Shown in pieces: positions 44,201-51,700 of a DNA stretch of 64,000 nt. The notes below the pieces were generated by a model, which was not told where the DNA came from, searched no databases, and worked only from the letters and a program-made list of their open reading frames with translations. The DNA is from Chitinophaga silvatica (GTDB lineage: Bacteria > Bacteroidota > Bacteroidia > Chitinophagales > Chitinophagaceae). The translations under genes and the position numbers were made by a program. The stretch covers positions 186,001-250,000 of the forward strand of contig NZ_QPMM01000001.1 in assembly GCF_003419895.1 (NCBI RefSeq). Direction: 5' to 3'. Every line of letters starts with the position of its first letter. Position 1 is the first letter of the stretch.

Positions 44201-46447
44201 CTTATCTATAACCGATAAACAAGCGGCGATTCTGGGAAGTTGCTTATCTATAATAAGCTCGTTTTCTATTGTAAAAACTTCGTTAATTATAAATTTCCAA
44301 TCAATGAAACGTGCAAAATCTTCTAATCTATTAAGGATGTCTTCTTTATCAAGTTTTTGGGTGGCAATTTTCCAATCCCATTTTTCAAAAAGTTCCACAT
44401 TTTCAAAACTGTCAAGGATTGCTTTTTTTGAGCTGTTTTCGGTAATAAAGCTCCAATCCCAAGGAAAATGAGGATTTGAAAAAATGTAGTCTGAATTTTC
44501 TTTTTTTGTTAACGACTTCCAAAATGGAGTTTGTTTTTCACTATCGGTTGTTTTGTGAAACTTTTCGAGGTTTTTATTCCAAAACGAAACATCAAAAGTG
44601 GACTCCAATAAGATCGTGTTCCATATTAACTTGTTTGAAAAAGAAAGGTTACTAACAAATGCATTTTCAATAAATGAAATATTGTTAATTAGCATTTTGT
44701 TCTGTGATATCGCTTCCCAATTCCAGTTGAAATCAGGAAATTCTTCAATCAAACTACCATCTGAAATGTGTTGACTAACATTTAGAAAACCATCCTCTGT
44801 CGCAATACGATTGTGATACCTTTGAAAAATAAAATTATTCCAGTCGACATTTTTGTTTGTATCAAAACCCTTGATATAAGATTTGCTTTCCCATTGGATT
44901 AGATTTTGTTGTTCAAAAAAGTCAATAAGGCCTGGTGTCCAAATATATTTTTGATGAGCAATAACAAACTCCTCAGGGGAATATTTTTTTAAAAGTATTT
45001 TAAACGATTCATCATTCAGGCATTTCGCGGATATTTCTTCATTGTTGAAAAAACGACTTAATACTGTATGCCAATCTAATTTCTTAGCAAGAGCTGAAAT
45101 GTTTTTGTGTAGAAAATTGATATTAATTTTTTCCGAAATATATTTCCAGTTCCAATTTTTGGAAATCAGCGTTTCAAGTTTATCGCGATACTTAATGAAT
45201 GTATTTTTGAAAACTTCGTTTTTGTTTTCTGTTATCGTATAAAAATCCCAGGGGAAATCTTCAATGTATTTCTCAATAAATTCGTCTGGTAGATTTTTGG
45301 ATATATAGTTCCAATCCCAATCACGGTTTTTGAGCTTTATATTTAGAAGTAACGAAGTTATAAACTCAGTTTCTTTGTACGAAAGTTCTTCAAAATCCCA
45401 ATTGAAGTTCTCAATGTGCTCCTTGATGAAATTATTGTCTAATCTTTCAGTGAGAGTTGTCCAATTCCAAAACTCAGCGTATTCCCTTATTACGGATTTA
45501 ATGCTTTCTAGCGGCGCATTTTTAGAAATGGATGCCCAAATACTTCTGTCTCCATATTCAAGAAATAATTTGAAAATGTTTTGATCGTTCCAATCGAGTT
45601 TTGAGTTTTCCGCAAGTTCTTTCCAATCCCATAAGTCGATATATGTTTCAATATCTTTCAGGGAAATGAAATTTTTCTCTGAAAGGACGTAATGAAACAT
45701 TCCCATTCTAAGCAACTTACTTTTTAATGCTTCATTTTCGGGTAAATTAATTATAAGTTCAATGTCTGGCTTATTTATTCCAGATTTAAGAATTGTAAGT
45801 TGAGATGAATTGTCAGCTGTAAGGGTTTTACATTCTAAAGAAATACTTTTGTAACTTATTATTGAATCACTCTTGTAAAGTTCTACTATTTCTCCTTGGT
45901 AAGGATCATTTCCAAAAAGTTGAAATTGAAGTTTCTGTTGTAATTCAGGATTTTCAAAAGTTGATTTATTAATTTTTCTATCATGAGATAACTCATTTTT
46001 AATATTGAATACACTTTCAAATGAAAAATCAAAATTCTCACCTTTGGCGGTTTGATTTTCGAAAAGCCCGGTTGTTGCTGAGTAATACCTATATTTAAGG
46101 TTACTTTGCAATGCTTCTTGTCCTAATTCTGTTAAATGAATAGTTTCGTGATTTATCTCAATCAGGTTATAATCAGTAAGACTTTTTAGATAAATCTGCA
46201 GAATGTCTTTTTCTGCCTGGTCCTGCAAGTTGAAGCCCAACAGAATTCCAAATTCTGAAAAATTGATATTATTTCCTTTAGTATTGATGATTGAACAAAA
46301 TATTTCATCAATTTCATTTAAGCTAAATGCTTTTCTATATCTAATTTGATAAGAAGTAGATTTTAGAGTCCATTCAAATGGAAAAGTTATGTATTTCAAG
46401 TTACTGCTATCCATTGTGTTCAACTGCGTTTTGTAGTTCTTCTGCAC
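41258..46447 (-). CDS. Giant WxW-repeat protein with DarT-like ADP-ribosyltransferase and HD domains
   Basis: Four parts are visible in 1729 residues. Residues 1-115 look like a winged helix (LLGFNLQDQ, SLTDYNLIEINHETIHLTEL). From W273 to about 1160 there are some 28 imperfect repeats of about 31 residues with consensus W-[DN]-W-x-x-I/L-S-x-N, probably a helical solenoid. Residues about 1187-1375 match DarT: IYHFSHIENAVEIIKNRKI (DarT has IYHITHIDNL), HDYARFYFRPQTPTQFYN and QQEFLV, with Glu1352 where DarT has its catalytic Glu (E160 in Thermus DarT). Residues 1550-1720 are an HD phosphohydrolase domain with H1574-D1575 in LHDIGK and flanking His and Asp. DarT ADP-ribosylates thymidine in single-stranded DNA. 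The gene overlaps the helicase gene by 41 bp and the macrodomain gene by 35 bp. It is AT-rich relative to its surroundings, which suggests transfer. Confidence 0.85.
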   Translation of the reverse strand: MQKNYKTQLNTMDSSNLKYITFPFEWTLKSTSYQIRYRKAFSLNEIDEIFCSIINTKGNNINFSEFGILLGFNLQDQAEKDILQIYLKSLTDYNLIEINHETIHLTELGQEALQSNLKYRYYSATTGLFENQTAKGENFDFSFESVFNIKNELSHDRKINKSTFENPELQQKLQFQLFGNDPYQGEIVELYKSDSIISYKSISLECKTLTADNSSQLTILKSGINKPDIELIINLPENEALKSKLLRMGMFHYVLSEKNFISLKDIETYIDLWDWKELAENSKLDWNDQNIFKLFLEYGDRSIWASISKNAPLESIKSVIREYAEFWNWTTLTERLDNNFIKEHIENFNWDFEELSYKETEFITSLLLNIKLKNRDWDWNYISKNLPDEFIEKYIEDFPWDFYTITENKNEVFKNTFIKYRDKLETLISKNWNWKYISEKININFLHKNISALAKKLDWHTVLSRFFNNEEISAKCLNDESFKILLKKYSPEEFVIAHQKYIWTPGLIDFFEQQNLIQWESKSYIKGFDTNKNVDWNNFIFQRYHNRIATEDGFLNVSQHISDGSLIEEFPDFNWNWEAISQNKMLINNISFIENAFVSNLSFSNKLIWNTILLESTFDVSFWNKNLEKFHKTTDSEKQTPFWKSLTKKENSDYIFSNPHFPWDWSFITENSSKKAILDSFENVELFEKWDWKIATQKLDKEDILNRLEDFARFIDWKFIINEVFTIENELIIDKQLPRIAACLSVIDKEIRIDVWKTLTAKIPFETLFPMVEATNQSNFFEWDWDFISNHKHFPTDIKTLNQYRKKINWTIFTESHAIRQKFNPDSWDNGKQWFSNIDRYLNQFEDYWDWQVLSRNRHINYNRIILQKYKTENWDWDYLTEYGGFLTEQKRDNNNKEYLEKVLHQFPKINFEILSKREDINIDSRLLLSTKDKNWDWQVLSENKKVEISNELILELKDKNWNWQTISKNKNIEFSNVTILQLLDKNLDWNYISDNNSLEFNIEFIEKTKTKSWNWEAVSRHKSFLPTTETLTLTKDFEIDWEYISKHSGLNPTKEILAKFETQWHWYSITENPQINFDDIDFIERFKNRWNWHFICESGKVTLNEQVLTKFKKYLNWNLISSNTNIQFTTEIIQEFKQYWNWTKLKENKRAEELLGSYVTDEICKSPTLNFIDKIEQQYSDWKGSIYHFSHIENAVEIIKNRKIQSRNKANIKGDAAGNVVHLRDEAHDYARFYFRPQTPTQFYNEFLGKNTTDGYNSKDYGWVSWYEKARGLGFPKCPIPIFFKFSLKEVLFKNKNQCCISNGNMQTSSTKFGNLENMINKFGFEDLYYTPKQFATKEDYNRYRNYAQQEFLVKDELSFNDLSDFEIICSSASDKTLLTNLLGNEHKDIISKIVINTSYYNNHNPRVIIEKEESKLHISTNFKGEGYFVLNGTNIKELEILTGNVSKIEKDKIIFNSYVSLGNLTQIIRLNFIDESKRNWFIYTNGLFENNLNNESLAKKWQETVSMEFYNPIDAINLLKQNGYNDIFLQKIRHYKLETHTNLVCNTFEKYFAPNYTEYISLELFRTLLILHDIGKTNANIEGDKNKQYEHTKHIVKGLWQNLHFSEKELSIILAILDEDYLGNYFQSKLTLTQVRDSLYRLSKSCGLTINIFFNIYMIYYQCDIASYTTDEGGFKFLEHLFEYQNGKKLFEEMEGLLKMAPEYWGMYKQLKTEIENVNQTYKREHI
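42968..45631 (-). repeat. Coding repeat region: about 28 W-x-W protein repeats
   Basis: Clear units include LWDWKELAEN, RDWDWNYISKN, KNWNWKYISEK, FPWDWSFITEN, YWDWQVLSRN, NWDWQVLSENK, NWNWQTISKNK, SWNWEAVSRHK, RWNWHFICES and YWNWTKLKEN. Units in residues 900-1150 are the most regular, at 26-31 residues; the earlier ones have drifted. Each unit reads as helix-turn-helix with a tryptophan pair at the turn. Confidence 0.85.
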
Positions 46448-49400
46448 TAATTATTTTCCCATTTTGTTGAATAGTCTCAAAAACATTCCTGTAAATGTCT
46501 TTTCGGCAAAAATGCTCGCTATTCCCAATGATAATAAGCAATCGCCTGGCTCTTGACAAAGCAACATTTAATCGGTTGGGTGATTCTGCAAAACCTAAAC
46601 TTTCTTGCAATGGGTAACCTAATTCACCATAAATTTCATCTGGTTGTTGTCCTTGGAAAGTTGCAAGTTTGTTGCTTCGTACCATCGAAACAATAATTAT
46701 GTTTCTTTCCATTCCTTGAAATCTATCAACTGTACTTAATCGAATTGGTACATTAATATGTTTTTCTTTCAGCATTTTGTTGATGTAATTAATTTGCTTT
46801 CCATAAAAACTTATAATTCCAATTTGTTTTTCTTCGAGGCTTTTATTTGACAACCATTCATCAAATTCATTTTTTCCCTGGCTGTTTTGAAGAATAGAAA
46901 GAATCCTATCAATAGCTTCAATTTCTCCAAAATTAACTCTTGATGTTCCTTCCTGAATTTCAGGGGTTGTTACGTTTATCCAAATTGTATGGATTTCAGG
47001 TGAAATAATGTTTTTGAATTGTAAGCCATGATACCTTGAATTCCATTTGTCAAACGAATTATGATAACTTTCATCTAATGGTAACCCGCAATTTAAGCCT
47101 CCGTCATTTTTGTAAAATTGTGCGATTGCATCATTGATTGCAGGGTGCATTCTGTATTGCGTATCAAACGTTCCTTTTATGCTTTCATCAATAGTTGTAA
47201 ACAATCTTTCAAACTGCGATATTTCAAATTCTTTATGCGAAAGTGTTTTTGCTAATGTCTTTTCGCCTATTGAAACCAGTAACTCTTTGATTTCTTCACC
47301 ATCAATCATTGGCGGCAATTGTCGATGGTCACCAACGATAATGGATTTCTTACCGTACAAAACAGGCAATGCAAGTTCGGGAGGAGTTGCTTTACTGGCT
47401 TCGTCTATAATTACAGTGTCAAAATCTATTTCTGTATGATTGCAAGCTCTTAAATCATGCTTTTCATAGCTTTCTTTTTTGAAAACGTTTAGATATGACC
47501 GAAAGAAAGATGTCCATTTGTTTTCTGAATTTAGTTTTCCGATCGAACTGCCTGTAGCACCAATCAAATTCACGTATTCAAAATATTTGTCAGCAAATAG
47601 TTCTTTTGTTTGATTACTTGGGTTTTGTATATAGTATCTCCATTTCTCTAAGGCTGAATCAAGTCGTTCATCATTTTGGACTGTAACTCTGTTGGCAATG
47701 TTGTTTATCCAATGAGAAACAGTGTTTTTTGTTGAAGAGTTTCCTTTGAACCAATCCCGAATGGCTTCAATCGAGTAAAAATATCCTTCTGATTCTAAGT
47801 TTCCGGTGTTTCCAAAACGAATGGGTTTTACAACATTATTTTCCTCGTTTTTCAACCTATCAATTGCATTATCAACAGCAAGATTAGTTTCAGAAGTCAA
47901 AAGAATCTTTTGTTTGGGATTTTTCCTGATATGTTGCCAAATTATTTCAGCTATTGCAGTTGATTTGCCTGTTCCGGGCGGACCCTGTATCAACGCCAAT
48001 TCTTCCGCATAAAGTGATTTATATACCGCTTCTCGTTGCGATTTGTTTAATGATTTTGAAAAAAGATTATTTTCAAAGTCTTGCCATTCTATACTTTTTT
48101 CGTTTAGTAAATAATCTATGTTTTCAATTCTTTTGGCTTTTGTTGAATCGTATAAAAATACTTTTGCGTTGTCATTTGGTAATTTTGTTGTCGCATCATC
48201 AAGTTTAAATACGGTATCTTCTAATCTCTTTATTTTATCATTTTCGCCTTTTAAGTCTGGGAAAATAGCTTTTACTGATTGGGATGAGATATTTGTTTTT
48301 ACTTCGTCAAGTCTATCTTCATCTACAACAAAATACAAATCTGGATAATCTACTTTTTGCAATTTTCCCAGATAGAATTTTTCTATTTGATTACTGAAAT
48401 AAAAATCTTCTCTCAATAGTTTTGATAGCTTTTCTTCTTCCTGTTCAACTTTTAATTCAAAATTTTCTTCACAAAGATATTTTTCTTGGAAAGTATCATT
48501 TATAGTATAACTAAAAGTAGCTAAATCAATAAAATCATCGAATTGATTATGTAGTCGTGCAAGAATTTCAGTCTTATTTCCTGTTTTGTAAAATTGCCTG
48601 AATATTAGTTTTGCACCATTGGCAATTAGTTTTGTATTCAAATTTGGAAATCCTTTTTTCAATTTGGCCTGCAGTTCGTGTAAGCCTGTTTTAAACAGAA
48701 TGTTAAATTTGTATTTGTGATTTTCACTTCTGTCGTAAATCTCAAAGAATGAAAATGATTTTATAAAGTCTAATTTTTCATACAATTCATCTTCCGTTCC
48801 AAAGTCAAAAGAAATAGTTCTATGCGTTTGGCTTATTTGAAAATTTTCTCCATGTATTTCAGCAAATAATCTATTCCAGAATAGCTCTTCATTTCTTTGA
48901 AGTTCATCGGCTCCCTTGTCTAGCTTTTTATAATCGAAGGTATAATCCGTTGTGTAGGAAAATTCAAATAAATTATCGGGGAAATATTGTACTAAAGAAC
49001 CTTTTAATCTGAGGGCTTCAAATTTCAAATTAGATTCATGTGTTTCATAGAATTTATTATCATAATCAAAATAAAGACAATTGCCCTGTGGTTTCGGTAA
49101 TGTTATTCCATTATTGGATAATTCTTCAATATTTCGTTTTAGATTTTCGGCATTTTGAAAAGTGAATATTAATCGATTGCCCCGTTTTATTAACCCAAAA
49201 TGATTTTTAAAGAATTCATAAATGTTTTTATGTAATTCTCCAACAACTGTAATTTTATTGGCACTTTGGCTTATTTCAATGTTTCTGTAAAAAGTAGATA
49301 AATGAAAAGAGATAGAGGGTTTTAGTGGAAAAACTGCACCAGCTTTTTTATCGAAATTAATCCCCTGAATTTGACGTATTTTCTTCCATTCGTCCAAGGT

Positions 49401-49856
49401 TAAATAAATCAGCCCCGAATTTTTAAATTGATAACTTGTTGAAAGTTCACCAATTATTTTTTTCAATTCGTCTTTACTGTTGCTAACCTGGCTTGTTATT
49501 ATTCCTTCAATAAGCGGATTTTCGTTAAAATCAATGTAACAGATTTCAGCGAGTTCTTTCAGTTCACTAAGGTTTTTAGGTGTGATATTTGCCGTGTTTT
49601 CAATGCTTGTCTGAATATAGCCGCTATTGAAATCGAAGTCCTGGACTTTGAAAATTTGTTCAACATCCTTCTTAAATACTTGTTTGAATATCTCCTGATC
49701 AATTGATAGATGCAATTTCAACCCATCTAGTTGAACAGACTTTAAAGTATCAATTCCAATAGGTTTAGATTTATGCTCTAATATTTTGGATTGTGCTGTA
49801 ATGTATTTTTTCCAAATGTCCTTTTGACTCATATTATCTTTAACATTTTGTGACAT
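46407..49856 (-). CDS. SF1 (Upf1/DNA2-like) helicase with long N-terminal region
   Basis: Residues about 600-1130 form a two-lobed superfamily 1 helicase: Walker A GPPGTGKST (from Gly625), TSETNLAVDNAIDRL (motif Ia), VIIDEASKATPPELALP (DEAS, Asp818), IVGDHRQLPPMI (motif III), TVDRFQGMERNIIIVSM (motif V) and NRLNVALSRARRLLIIIG (motif VI). This is the AAA_11/AAA_12 type found in Upf1, DNA2 and many defence helicases. The first 600 residues resemble no family I know; they are rich in beta-strand and charged helix and may bind nucleic acid. It is the first gene of the operon and probably acts on DNA or RNA to expose or recognise single strands for the downstream ADP-ribosyltransferase. That coupling is inference. 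Confidence 0.9.
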   Translation of the reverse strand: MSQNVKDNMSQKDIWKKYITAQSKILEHKSKPIGIDTLKSVQLDGLKLHLSIDQEIFKQVFKKDVEQIFKVQDFDFNSGYIQTSIENTANITPKNLSELKELAEICYIDFNENPLIEGIITSQVSNSKDELKKIIGELSTSYQFKNSGLIYLTLDEWKKIRQIQGINFDKKAGAVFPLKPSISFHLSTFYRNIEISQSANKITVVGELHKNIYEFFKNHFGLIKRGNRLIFTFQNAENLKRNIEELSNNGITLPKPQGNCLYFDYDNKFYETHESNLKFEALRLKGSLVQYFPDNLFEFSYTTDYTFDYKKLDKGADELQRNEELFWNRLFAEIHGENFQISQTHRTISFDFGTEDELYEKLDFIKSFSFFEIYDRSENHKYKFNILFKTGLHELQAKLKKGFPNLNTKLIANGAKLIFRQFYKTGNKTEILARLHNQFDDFIDLATFSYTINDTFQEKYLCEENFELKVEQEEEKLSKLLREDFYFSNQIEKFYLGKLQKVDYPDLYFVVDEDRLDEVKTNISSQSVKAIFPDLKGENDKIKRLEDTVFKLDDATTKLPNDNAKVFLYDSTKAKRIENIDYLLNEKSIEWQDFENNLFSKSLNKSQREAVYKSLYAEELALIQGPPGTGKSTAIAEIIWQHIRKNPKQKILLTSETNLAVDNAIDRLKNEENNVVKPIRFGNTGNLESEGYFYSIEAIRDWFKGNSSTKNTVSHWINNIANRVTVQNDERLDSALEKWRYYIQNPSNQTKELFADKYFEYVNLIGATGSSIGKLNSENKWTSFFRSYLNVFKKESYEKHDLRACNHTEIDFDTVIIDEASKATPPELALPVLYGKKSIIVGDHRQLPPMIDGEEIKELLVSIGEKTLAKTLSHKEFEISQFERLFTTIDESIKGTFDTQYRMHPAINDAIAQFYKNDGGLNCGLPLDESYHNSFDKWNSRYHGLQFKNIISPEIHTIWINVTTPEIQEGTSRVNFGEIEAIDRILSILQNSQGKNEFDEWLSNKSLEEKQIGIISFYGKQINYINKMLKEKHINVPIRLSTVDRFQGMERNIIIVSMVRSNKLATFQGQQPDEIYGELGYPLQESLGFAESPNRLNVALSRARRLLIIIGNSEHFCRKDIYRNVFETIQQNGKIISAEELQNAVEHNG

Positions 49857-50059
49857 CAGTACATTCTTACGGGTTTGGGATAAGTAATTTTACTTGTTAC
49901 TAATTGCTAAATTTATAGGAAGAGGTCAACCTCCTGTCGTCTGTTTAACAACATATTTTATTAAAACTAAACATAATACTTTTTCAATAATAATCTCCTA
50001 TCTTCCATTATAAATTTCTATAAGATAATTAGAGTAATAATGACGAGCAAATGTGCTTC

Positions 50060-50185
50060 ATGAAAAGTTTAACAGGCTTGTCAATACCAGGGGCCGATAA
50101 ACTTACTATTTATGATATGTGCATATTATCATCGAAAACCTATCCGGAGATTGAGGTACTGATAGGAGAAATTTACTTAGAATGA
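50060..50185 (+). CDS. Small open frame of 41 residues in the gap upstream of the beta-lactamase
   Basis: The 401-bp gap between the helicase gene and the beta-lactamase gene holds little else. This frame starts at an ATG (50060) and reads MKSLTGLSIPGADKLTIYDM to a TGA. It has no recognisable family and no clear ribosome-binding site. The chain looks protein-like, so it may be the end of a truncated gene left at the edge of the inserted operon, or it may be chance. Confidence 0.25.
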   Translation: MKSLTGLSIPGADKLTIYDMCILSSKTYPEIEVLIGEIYLE

Positions 50186-50257
50186 TGAAGCCTTAGTTTT
50201 GACGATATGTTTCTTCCTTGGTGTATTTTTACTGAAAATTATTTCTAAAAAACTGTA

Positions 50258-51163
50258 ATGAGAAGAGTAGTTTTATTATTTATATTGATGTTATCCTCTG
50301 TGGTATTTGCATTCGCACAGCAATCCAGCCTTAAGTCTGATGTGCAGGCACTTATTGCAAAGTCGAAAGTTTCCCGTGTTGGAGTCAGTGTTATCGGGCC
50401 CGAAGGGAACGATATTCTGGATTTGAAAAGTGGAGAGCGATTCCCTATGCTAAGTGTTTTCAAGTTTCACATAGGCCTGTATGTCTTGCATCTGGTAGAT
50501 AAAAAGGAGCTTACATTAAACCAGTTAGTTCATATCGATAGCTCTGATTTAATGAAAAATACCTGGAGCCCCCTTGCTAAATTGTATCCTAATGGAAATG
50601 TGGATCTGCCATTGGAAAAAATATTGAGCTATACCATTTCTCAGAGCGATAATAATGGTTGTGATATATTACTTAAGTTGGTAGGTGGACCAGATTCTGT
50701 GCAGAATTATATGAAGAAGTTAGGAGTGAAGGATATTTCTATAGTGGCTACGGAACGTGATATGCATGCAAGTTGGGAGGCGCAGTATAAAAACTGGACC
50801 AGCCCATGGGCGGCAACACATTTGCTGAAGGCAATGGATGAAAACAGAATTTTGTCTCGCTCCAGTACAAGTGTGATGTTAAAGTTTTTGATGGAGACAG
50901 CGATCACCGACCGGTTGAACGGCCTGTTGCCAAAAGGAACTAAAGTAGCCCACAAAACCGGTACATCTGGTGTTTCTGAAGCCGGGCTCACACCTGCTAC
51001 CAACGATATTGGAATCATCGAACTACCAAATGGTCAGCATTATTATATTGCTGTTTTCGTGAATGATTCATGGGAAAGTGACAAGAAAAATGCCCGGCTA
51101 ATTGCAGAAATATCAAAAGCTGTCTGGGATTACCTTGTTAAGTCGAAAACAAGGTTAAAATAA
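50258..51163 (+). CDS. Class A beta-lactamase (subclass A2 type)
   Basis: A signal peptide (MRRVVLLFILMLSSVVFAFAQ) exports this 301-residue serine hydrolase to the periplasm. The active-site motifs are S66-V-F-K69, S130-D-N132, Glu166 in TERDMHASWEAQY and K233-T-G235, falling by chance at the standard Ambler numbers. The omega-loop sequence with MH and QYKNWTSP is typical of subclass A2 enzymes of Bacteroidota (PER, CfxA, VEB, CblA group). These hydrolyse penicillins and often cephalosporins; the spectrum here is unknown. No mobile element flanks it, so it looks like an intrinsic chromosomal gene. Confidence 0.92.
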   Translation: MRRVVLLFILMLSSVVFAFAQQSSLKSDVQALIAKSKVSRVGVSVIGPEGNDILDLKSGERFPMLSVFKFHIGLYVLHLVDKKELTLNQLVHIDSSDLMKNTWSPLAKLYPNGNVDLPLEKILSYTISQSDNNGCDILLKLVGGPDSVQNYMKKLGVKDISIVATERDMHASWEAQYKNWTSPWAATHLLKAMDENRILSRSSTSVMLKFLMETAITDRLNGLLPKGTKVAHKTGTSGVSEAGLTPATNDIGIIELPNGQHYYIAVFVNDSWESDKKNARLIAEISKAVWDYLVKSKTRLK

Positions 51164-51228
51164 AAAACAAGAATAGTTGTTTGAAGTAGTTTTAGATGAC
51201 TCTTTCTTTAACAACCTTCAGATGGTTT

Positions 51229-51690
51229 CTAGACTTTAGAATCATCTTTCCTTTGAAGCCAATCAGCATAGCTGATAACACCTAAGGCAGGTTGGCTTGT
51301 TCCTTCTAAAATATGAATAAACTCTAATTGGTTACCATCCGGATCATCGAAGTAAAGAGCGAGAGCAGGCATCCAGGCAAAAACCATTGGTTTATTGTCG
51401 CCATTTTTTAGAAAATTGTAAGCCTTCAATCCGTTATCTTCCAAAAACTTATTCGCTGAGTTTAAAATAAAATCTTTGCTACAGCTAAATGCAAAGTGTC
51501 TTTTCTGCAAATTTTCCTGCTGTTCCCATAAACCAAGCATTGCTTTTTTATTCTCGCCAATCCAAAGAAAAGCAATTGGTCTGTTATCATCATAATGAGC
51601 GAGCTCTAATCCTAATACTTCAGTATAAAACTGAACGGCTTTTTCTAAATTACTCACCTGAATATGAGTTTCGTATAATCCCTGTATCAT
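51229..51690 (-). CDS. VOC (glyoxalase/bleomycin-resistance) family protein
   Basis: A 153-residue vicinal-oxygen-chelate protein with two beta-alpha-beta-beta-beta modules: ETHIQVSNLEKAVQFYTEVLGL, and in the second half LALYFDDPDGNQLEFIHIL. The histidine in ETHIQV and the glutamates in the last strand are probable metal ligands. The family includes glyoxalase I, dioxygenases and fosfomycin or bleomycin resistance proteins. The ATG at 51690 is preferred; an in-frame ATG at 51732 would overlap lpdA. It is the last gene of a unit with lpdA under the TetR regulator. Confidence 0.85.
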   Translation of the reverse strand: MIQGLYETHIQVSNLEKAVQFYTEVLGLELAHYDDNRPIAFLWIGENKKAMLGLWEQQENLQKRHFAFSCSKDFILNSANKFLEDNGLKAYNFLKNGDNKPMVFAWMPALALYFDDPDGNQLEFIHILEGTSQPALGVISYADWLQRKDDSKV

Positions 51691-51700
51691 TTCTTTAGTT

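Noticed and set aside
41258..49856. Long plus-strand frames within the defence operon
   Set aside because: They are short, have no recognisable domains and lie opposite strongly supported coding sequence; they are shadows.
39974..50257. Mobile element carrying the defence-like operon
   Set aside because: I found no transposase, integrase, tRNA-type attachment site or long flanking repeats within the window, so transfer is only inferred from composition and gene content.
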